Shown: piece by piece, positions 58,801 to 64,000 of the stretch | How positions within the stretch are numbered: position 1 is the first letter of the stretch | How the letters are laid out: every line of letters begins with the position of its first letter | Notes under the pieces: generated by a model | What the model was told of the DNA's origin: nothing | Seen by the model: only the letters and a program-made list of their open reading frames with translations | Database searches by the model: none | Translations under genes and position numbers: made by a program | Origin: Siderastrea siderea | Taxonomy: Eukaryota; Cnidaria; Anthozoa; Scleractinia; Rhizangiidae | NCBI GenBank assembly: GCA_964030785.1 | Contig: OZ034977.1 | Span: forward strand, 34,794,052-34,858,051 | Length of the DNA: 64,000 bases | Reading direction: 5' to 3'

Positions 58801-61800
58801 CAACGACCAGAGGAATCTTACTTCAAAGGGTGGGACTCTTCGGTTAAGAAAAACTCTGCATTCATCAAAAAACTGGTATGCTGTGTGTTAAAACTTGTCT
58901 TCTACATTCCCTAGAATAAACTTGCAGTGTTTATCTCAGTGCCATAGAATAGGATGCTGTTTCTTCTTGTCTTGCACATTTCAGTCTCCTCTTTACATGT
59001 AATGTTTTACCTATGCAGAGAACAATTACTGAATCCCAGCGTGAACCTTTAGAACAGGAATTTGCCAGTTTGAATCTGTCAAGATATGTACAGGAAGCGG
59101 TAAGGGACTCTCATTTTTTACAACCACTCACTAGCATGCCATGGCTTCTTGTCAAGTATCTGTCATTTTGTATAGATCTGTTTATTAGAAAGAGGCAGCT
59201 GGCGCTGCTCCAACATCAATTTTATCATCAGGAGATGTTTAAGGAACTTTGGGAATTATTTTTTATAAGTTTCCAAAGATGCAGTACAAGAATGATTTTT
59301 TTCCTACAGTTTGTAAGATAGTCTTGATCATGGCCTCTGGTCTCTTTAGAAGTGGTCTGAACGTTGAGCGGGTAACTGAAGATACCTTAAGTCAATGATC
59401 ATCTTGTGATTTCTAGTGTTTACCAACTAAAGATTTCATTCAGCTTAATATAAGCATGTAGTGGAAAATCAGCCAAGGCACATTTTATAGTTAACATGTA
59501 CTTAACAAAAATGAATTTTCTTTGACTAATTAAGTGGAGGTGACTAGTGGTGGATATTTACTCAAGCCACAAAGCAGCTAAATTTTCATCACTGGTTACC
59601 GATGCCAATGAGATAAGAAGCATGAATTTAGCTAATCAGTGCATTTTAGTCCCACTTTGTGCAGGGTTGAGGATAGCACACATTATCTTGAGCTTGAGAG
59701 GGCAATCAGAACATGTAAAAAACACTCTCCATTTGTTTGGTGTATACCAGTCATGATATTTAGATGGTCTTATTTAAGTTTGTTTTTATTTTGCTATTCA
59801 CAGGTTGCTGCAGTGCTGGATGGTTTGGCAAAGCTGAAGGTGAAGTCAGCAAAAAATTCAATTTATGCTAATTATTTTAGTTAATACCCATACCTCCAAC
59901 ACTAATTAACTCTAATCAGTAACACCAATTAAAAGCTTCAACTTAACACTAAGCTAACCTTTGCAAGCCTCTGACCCCAACATTAAACAAGCTTCAACCC
60001 AATGCTAATACTACTGACACTATATAATTCCATCCAGACCCTAACACCAAATGAATTGTAATAAGCTTTTACCCAGCACCCCAGGGGGTACCCTGGATTT
60101 TGGATTTCAAGCGATGGGGAGGTGCGAAGAATTTTTGTGGATTTAAAATACATGATTTTGGGATTTTCTTGCCGGAATGGCAGGGTTCAAAATAGCAGCC
60201 GGCTGTTGCCGGCAGCCAGGACTTTGGCCACCCTTGCCAGCAATTTTTCACTCAAGAAATAGAAAAAAATGGCATCCCATCCCTTGATCGGCAAAATCAG
60301 CATCCCTATAATGTCATAGTAAACGTTTCATATCAAAGTAATGCAGCCGTGAAACACTTACACACATACCAAAAGTGAACTGGATGACGTTTTAAAAGCT
60401 TTCTAAATAAAAAACAACAGCAAATTACAGAACGTTAACAATTATTGTCTCGATTCTTGAAAATCAAGTCTTCGTTCTAGCGACTATCTCTATTTTCCGG
60501 CACTCTTTTTTTTCCGGCGTGGTTTCATACATGATCAACAACACGACTTTTGAGGAACAGGCCAGACATGGGGTAGCAGTTTCGCAGCAATTCAATTCTC
60601 TTTTAGGAACTGGGCAAATTTTCATTCACAGTTTCTTTGTTACCAGTGCGTCTTCGATCCTGTTCCACTTAGCACCTTGTCGCTTTTTTCATGTGCTTTC
60701 GCCTTCTCGTCCAATTAAATCTGTTGGAGACCAAAGGAAATTTTCTGTTGCCCTGAAAATCAGTGTCACTGTTGCGGCATTTATCATTTTCAAAGGCCTG
60801 ATCTAATTTGTTAAATGCCAGCAAGCAACCCTGCCAGTCTGCTGTCGACGAGATTTCCATGCTCAAGAGAAAAATCGAGCAGTCAGAAACGTCAATAGTT
60901 AAACTTCAGGCCCACACAGAAAAATTCGCAGACCCAAGAGACTTGCACTTTGTTGCAAAAGCAAACATCACTCCTGACGAGGAGTTTAAGACAGAAATAC
61001 ACTCCTTAATGTCGCAGTTCCCATAATGTACCATTTAGAAATAAATGAAACAAACACAACACACCATTATGGCGTAAAAGGAGGGACACTGCTCCGCTAT
61101 CGGCGTGACGTTCGACTTCCCCGCATGACAAAGCGTGACTAAAGCCCAACCTATCTCCCCAGCGGCATGATCCGCGCTGGATCGGGCCGGTAGGTCACCA
61201 CCCGTCCCAATTAAACTTATGGCTGAATCTCAGACAAGGAAATAAACTTCCTGGATACCACTCTTTTCAAAGGCGAGAGATTTAACAAGCAAACAATCCT
61301 TGACATCCGCACACATTTTAAGCCCACAGACACTTTCCAGGACACTCACTTCTCTTCCTGCCACCCACCAGGGATTAGAAAAGGGTTTATCAAACGTGAA
61401 GCCCCACGTCTTCTTAGAACATATTCTTCAGTGAAATCTTTTGTTGAGAATATCACCCAATTCAAAACACGCTTCTTTGTGAGAGACTACCCCAAGAGTC
61501 TAATAGAAAGAATAAAGAATAACGTCCGAAGTCAAATTTGAAAGAAAGGCACTTCAACAAAGAGAGACAGTGCGGAAAAAATTCTGCCTTTTGTAACAAC
61601 GTACCACCCAGCTCTGCCTAATTTTAAGAACATCCTCATGAGCAAATGGCACTTAAGTAAAAAATAACCATTGCTAAGAGAAATATACAAACACATTAGC
61701 ACGAGCATATAAGCCGTGTATGGCCTTTCAACATTTTATTCTGTACTTGGGATAGGTGCTTGTTCTTTCCTGTTGACAGCCGGCTAAAAATCAACCTTGA

Positions 61801-62694
61801 GAAAAAAAGCCGTCAAATTCAGGATGAAAGCTCTGATTTTATTTTGAACCCTGAATGGGTAAGAAAATTGTGGCATGTATTTTTTCGGGTAGTTGGTAAG
61901 AATGACTACTAGATCTGGGAAAGTTTATTGCAATAGTATGATAAATAAACAAACAAACACAACCATTCAGAAAGTACCGTTGTTCTTTGTTATTGTCATT
62001 TAATCCCTTCTGAGTACTTTTAAGGCTCCAAAATTCAATATGGGATTTTTGGGGGTTTCATTTTGGTCCAGGGGATCTTTTTGGGTTTTTACTTCAAGCC
62101 CAAGGCATTTTTTTGGGTGTTAATTTATGTCCCCATTTGCACCTCCCTTTCACCCTGTCACTTGAAATCCAGAGACCCCCCCCCCTTCTGGGCCCAGCAC
62201 AAAGCTAACCTTCACCTCTGACCCTAACACTAAATAAGCGTGAACCCAGCCCTAATATTGGCTAACCTTTTCTCCTGACCCCAGTGCTAGCAATAAACTA
62301 ACTTTTGCCCCTGACACTAACATCAATAAAGCTTCAATCCAACCCTGACACTAACTTAGCCTCAGTTCACTCTAACACTAGAATGAAGTTTGCCCATGAT
62401 CCCCAACGCTAATCGAGCTTCAATCCAATGCCAGTTCTAACTAAAAGCTACCCTTGCCATTAATTCTGAAAAATTAAGTTATCCAATCCTAACACTGTGC
62501 ACAACATAATTATGTTTTAGAGTCCTGTGAACTTATATGTCTCTTGTCTGCTATATTTTTGGCAGCTTGTGGATGTGAGGTGTGTGGCTCATATCTGTGG
62601 CTTGATTCATCAAGTCTATGCAGACTTCAGTGAGCCATTAAAAAAGGGACTTTTGAAAGTGTTCGACAGCTATGGTGGAAAGGATGAGGAGAGG
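41990..62694 (+). CDS. UPF2: UPF2: regulator of nonsense transcripts 2 (first eight coding exons, 3' partial)
   Basis: Coding exons: 41990-42168, 56656-56704, 57682-57759, 57980-58055, 58799-58875, 59019-59099, 59804-59839, 62566-62694; together 235 codons ending in phase 0, with the gene continuing past 64000. The N-terminal part is charged, with an EEEELRKEEEE-type helix and QVEQKLAMRDKNLAAVG. It leads into the first MIF4G domain: RPEESYFKGWDSSVKKN, then SAFIKKLRTITESQ, then LNLSRYVQEAVAAV, then VDVRCVAHICGLIHQVYADF. These match the start of MIF4G-1 of animal UPF2. UPF2 bridges UPF1 and UPF3 and activates UPF1 in nonsense-mediated mRNA decay, mainly in the cytoplasm. The E1-E2 junction (AG|T, phase 2) supports the chosen start exon. 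Intron 1 is about 14.5 kb and mostly repeats. Exon 7 is a 36-nt microexon. Confidence 0.9.
42634..42741 (-). mobile_element. Truncated TTTCAATAA-family element
   Basis: GGGGTTTCAATAAAATTTGA through TTAATTACTTTAATTTG matches the right half of the 2218 copy in reverse. It is cut off by the MITE that starts near 42743. Confidence 0.6.
42743..42893. mobile_element. Hairpin MITE
   Basis: GTAATCGCATGAGGCTGAGT, then AGAATTAAGGATAAATTTTC, is inverted on the right as AAATTTATCCTTAATTCTAT, then GAGGACTCAATGCGATTAC. Its arms account for much of the 146-codon minus-strand open frame spanning here. Confidence 0.8.
43113..43960. mobile_element. Dispersed repeat beginning TTAAAGTGCCCATGAACT
   Basis: Its left end is repeated inverted at 48935-48972 (AGTCCATAGGCACTTTAA), so both mark a repeat family. 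No coding frame is recognised. The right border is not defined. Confidence 0.35.
44308..44412 (+). other. Candidate alternative (poison) exon in UPF2 intron 1
   Basis: A 105-nt segment has a long pyrimidine tract and TTTAAACAG acceptor, and a consensus donor CAG|GTATGT. In the frame that UPF2 exon 1 would impose it reads about 14 codons to TGA. In another frame (phase 0 at both ends) it is open throughout as HGILYDYEESDHVVKQ... with no recognised family. It may therefore be a UPF2 poison exon, part of an unknown nested gene, or chance. Confidence 0.35.
45250..45957 (+). repeat. Minisatellite of ~61-66-bp units, about 11 copies
   Basis: Each unit reads approximately TTAGCTTATTCTGTCTTCCT, then TGGGTAGCAGATACCTGGAA, then GCGGAATGTCTAACATCGC. 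Units are 85-95% alike by eye; the first two are most diverged. It lies in UPF2 intron 1. Confidence 0.9.
46836..46880 (+). repeat. (AAT)n microsatellite
   Basis: About ten AAT/TAA triplets in a row, followed by a TGATAAT variant. A second short AAT run lies near 46963. Confidence 0.85.
47533..47635. mobile_element. Intact GGCCCAGTTGTTCAAA MITE
   Basis: GGCCCCAGTTGTTCAAAAGG at the left end is inverted as AACTTTTAACAACTGGGCC at the right. Internal GTTATCCACTGGATAGAGAT and ATCCA motifs add further palindromes. No clear target duplication. Confidence 0.7.
47636..49389. other. UPF2 intron 1, no supported gene
   Basis: Scattered short frames with no recognisable domain. The stretch around 48600-48972 is likely an inverted partner of the repeat starting at 43113. 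Nothing else could be supported. Confidence 0.4.
49390..49478 (-). mobile_element. Truncated TTTCAATAA-family element (other half)
   Basis: GGGCAAAAAGTAGCTGACTT through TTGGTGCTTATTAAATGCAC matches the left half of the 2218 element in reverse. Confidence 0.55.
49918..51496. mobile_element. Tc1/mariner-like element with TA duplication, no transposase seen
   Basis: CAGTACCGCTCAAAAGTATT, then GGTGCAT, at the left is inverted at the right (ATGCACC, then AATACTTTCGAGCGGTACTG). TA flanks both sides (49916-49917 and 51497-51498). The 1.58-kb length is that of a full Tc1/mariner copy, but no long frame or DDE/D motif is visible. Each end also has GC-rich arms (CCGCGG-type motifs). Confidence 0.75.
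52550..52640 (-). mobile_element. tRNA-like segment inside the nested transposon
   Basis: On the minus strand GGTAGTGTAGTTGCATGG and GGTTCGAGCCC lie in A-box/B-box spacing, with CTTCATAA where an anticodon loop (CAT) would fall. The acceptor arms do not pair convincingly, so a tRNA-derived relic is likelier than a working tRNA gene. Confidence 0.4.
53225..53900 (+). repeat. Diverged satellite with ~140-bp period inside the nested transposon
   Basis: TAAGACAGTATGAACCCC and variants recur near 53337, 53482, 53615 and 53752. ACTCACTGGCAGAC and CAACTCGACAAAC motifs sit at matching offsets. About four units; the strand is C/A-rich and nearly G-poor. Confidence 0.65.
56716..56864. mobile_element. 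Hairpin MITE next to the UPF2 exon 2 donor
   Basis: TTTCAAACTAGTTTGATTTG, then AATTTTCCTTTG, is inverted as AAAGGAAATTCAAATCAAAC, then TAGTTTGAAATCATTTTGAA. It starts about 12 bp after the exon 2 splice donor (56704). Confidence 0.75.
56951..57083 (+). repeat. Two-copy tandem duplication (~66 bp)
   Basis: Both units run from GGTTGTGT through CTCCCACA(G/A)GACCAGTA, with about 75% identity. Confidence 0.7.
57269..57325 (+). repeat. (CAAA)n simple repeat
   Basis: Six or more CAAA tetramers in an A-rich context in UPF2 intron 2. Confidence 0.85.
59890..60071 (+). repeat. CTAAC-rich degenerate minisatellite, left part
   Basis: AACACTAA, GCTTCAAC and CTAACC motifs recur every 25-45 bases. The same repeat resumes at 62201-62500, so the block was split by the element at 60080-62192. 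Confidence 0.65.
60080..62192. mobile_element. 2.1-kb inverted-repeat element with 8-bp duplication in UPF2 intron 7
   Basis: CCCAGCAC flanks it at 60072-60079 and 62193-62200. Left CCCTGGATTTTGGATTTCAA and right TTGAAATCCAGAGACCCC are inverted relatives. It contains decayed Penelope-like coding sequence and splits a CTAAC-rich minisatellite. Confidence 0.65.
60808..61680 (+). pseudogene. Decayed Penelope-like retroelement coding fragments
   Basis: 60808-61026 encodes a coiled-coil-like peptide with DLHFVAKANITPDEEFK. 61227-61541 encodes INFLDTTLFKGERFN, then HFSSCHPPGIRKGFIKREAP, then LLRTYSSVKSF. After a stop, 61542-61667 encodes KILPFVTTYHPALPNFKNIL, then MSKWHLSKK. The last two pieces resemble the segment that follows the reverse transcriptase core in Penelope-like elements. 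The catalytic core and GIY-YIG endonuclease are missing and stops interrupt the frame, so it is dead. Confidence 0.65.
62201..62500 (+). repeat. CTAAC-rich degenerate minisatellite, right part
   Basis: Continues the 59890 block with CTAACCTT, GACCCTAACACTAA and GCTTCAATCCAA motifs. It ends about 65 bp before UPF2 exon 8. Confidence 0.6.
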
Positions 62695-62789
62695 GTTAGT
62701 AAGGCACTTAAACTACAAAGTGTAGCTGTTTTTAGCCTCCTGTCTGTTAATAGTTAAGAATGTTACTAACAAACTGGTTTTTGCTATAA

Positions 62790-63272
62790 TTGAAGGGCCC
62801 GGTGGAAAAAGGGCGTAAGTGATGATTTGAGGTTAAAATTGAAATTGCTCCTATTTAGCTGAACATTGGCACACAGGCTGGTTTTCTTGTGAGGAATGCT
62901 GTTGCGCACTTATTTCTGGACCTGAGATCTAAAATTTGGGGAATTAGCGTATTACTTTTGCTTAAAACTGACACAAAGAAAACAACAGGACCGTGGATTC
63001 TAGGTTGAATTCCTTTGTTTTAGTTCAGGTAGAGAACAAAAGAAATCTTTCACACATCACTTGAGCGAGTTCAGTTCAACAAAACTTTTCATGCAAAAGT
63101 AATACGCTAATTCTTCAAATTTTAGATCTCAGGTCAAGAAATAAGTGCGCAACAGCGTTCCTCACATGAAAACCAGCCTGTGTGCCAATGTCCAGCTAAA
63201 TAGGAGCAATTTCGATTTTAACCTCAAATCATCACTTACGCCCTTTTTCCACCGGGCCCTTCAATTGTTATC
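62790..63272. mobile_element. Long foldback element in UPF2 intron 8
   Basis: Arms of about 170 bp are inverted near-copies: AATTGAAGGGCCCGGTGGAA at the left and TTCCACCGGGCCCTTCAATT at the right, followed inward by CGTAAGTGATGATTTGAGGT and its inverse. The spacer is about 130 bp. No coding frame. Confidence 0.85.
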
Positions 63273-63811
63273 GGTTGACCACCATAAGTGCAGGTGGAAC
63301 CTTCTACACATATTACAGTTGTAGTTTTTTCTAGTTTTTTTTCTTTTTTTCTGTGAGCGGCTCACCCTCCCAATCATTCAGCCAACAAAGCCATTGCCCT
63401 ACCAGCAGATTGATGACTGCAAGTGCTTCTGACTTCTTGTTGAAATTAAAATCCATTAAAGTGAAGAAAACGTCAACCCTTAAGCCAATTTTTTTGCATA
63501 AACAGTTATGGTGTACTGAAGCTTTTATATGTAATAAAAAATTATAGTGATTTTTGTAAATCAGATACAACACAGAAACAAATTCGCTATACCTTGGGAT
63601 AAATGTCTCTAAGTGTTAACGTATCTTGGTAGTAGCAGTCATTTCAGGTGAGTAAATCAAAGGAAAGGTGTCTTAAAATTGGGATGAGATCTGTATCCGA
63701 TTTATTTCATAAAAAATTGATCAATCTCTTTTAAAAGGATGTTGCTTCTTAATAGAGAGTATTTTTGCAAAGGTCATGACCGTGAGGGAAAAGCAGATCT
63801 TAGCAAGGGTT
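63273..63811. other. UPF2 intron 8, no supported feature
   Basis: AT-rich, with short frames on both strands and no domain or splice-bounded exon. The next UPF2 exon was not found before the window end. Confidence 0.4.
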
Positions 63812-64000
63812 ATTGGAATCTAAAAAGAAAAATGTGGGTAACCATGCATTTTTCTGAGATAATAATATTAGGAACCATAATTCTAAAATAGCTTTAAAAC
63901 ACAAAGAAAGTATGGCAATTTATTTACTTTCTTTCCAAATTTAAGCTCAATTATCACTAAAAAATGTGTGGTTACCCCCAATTTTCTTTTTGGATTCTGA
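63812..64000. mobile_element. MITE at the window edge
   Basis: GGAATCTAAAAAGAAAAATG, then TGGGTAACCATGCATTTTT, is inverted at the right (AAAAATGTGTGGTTACCCCC, then TTTTCTTTTTGGATTCTGA). The right border may run past the window. Confidence 0.6.

Noticed and set aside
59890..62500. Telomere-like CCCTAA motifs
   Set aside because: The repeats are irregular CTAAC/CACTAA units, not TTAGGG arrays.
1..64000. CRISPR array, operons or bacterial defence genes
   Set aside because: The intron-rich genes and repeat families show animal nuclear DNA; tandem repeats here have no spacer pattern or cas genes.

Overview
This window is nuclear DNA of a metazoan. The genes have many short coding exons with GT-AG introns, the introns are packed with transposon relics, and the SINE, MITE and Penelope-like families look like those of anthozoan cnidarians. 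A stony coral is the most likely source; that is inference from repeat style and protein similarity, not from a database search. No bacterial, organellar or viral gene was seen.

Layout. (1) 1285-13541, + strand: the last 14 coding exons of an LRIG-like cell-surface protein (leucine-rich repeats, LRR C-terminal cap, three Ig domains, one membrane span, Ser-rich tail); its 5' end lies upstream. (2) 13542-17644: intergenic, with a small MITE and homopolymer tracts. (3) 17645-30440, - strand: a complete 14-exon GPKOW gene (G-patch and KOW spliceosomal protein). (4) 30603-31171, + strand: CHCHD4/MIA40, head to head with GPKOW, 162 bp between start codons. (5) 31172-34780: intergenic, with an unidentified possible exon and a dimeric SINE flanked by an 18-bp duplication. 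(6) 34781-41796, - strand: complete 5-exon TAF1C (Pol I SL1/TIF-IB subunit). (7) 41990 to beyond the window, + strand: the first eight coding exons of UPF2 (nonsense-mediated decay), head to head with TAF1C, 193 bp between start codons. UPF2 intron 1 is about 14.5 kb and almost all repeats, including a 3.47-kb inverted-repeat transposon nested in a second transposon whose ends carry arrays of TAACGG motifs.

The four housekeeping genes form two divergent pairs sharing short promoters (GPKOW/CHCHD4 and TAF1C/UPF2). Their products act in splicing, mitochondrial import, rRNA transcription and mRNA surveillance. They are not one pathway, though three of the four are RNA-metabolism genes.

I joined exons by hand from splice-site consensus, phase and similarity to known family members. 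GPKOW (483 aa), CHCHD4 (168 aa) and TAF1C (935 aa) all close in frame near the lengths of their human counterparts. Most open frames outside these genes lie in repeats or low-complexity DNA. The items most worth a second look are a possible poison exon and overlapping uORFs in UPF2, an inverted copy of a TAF1C splice donor in its own downstream intron, the nested transposon with directly oriented TAACGG arrays, and a minisatellite whose units resemble 3' splice sites.
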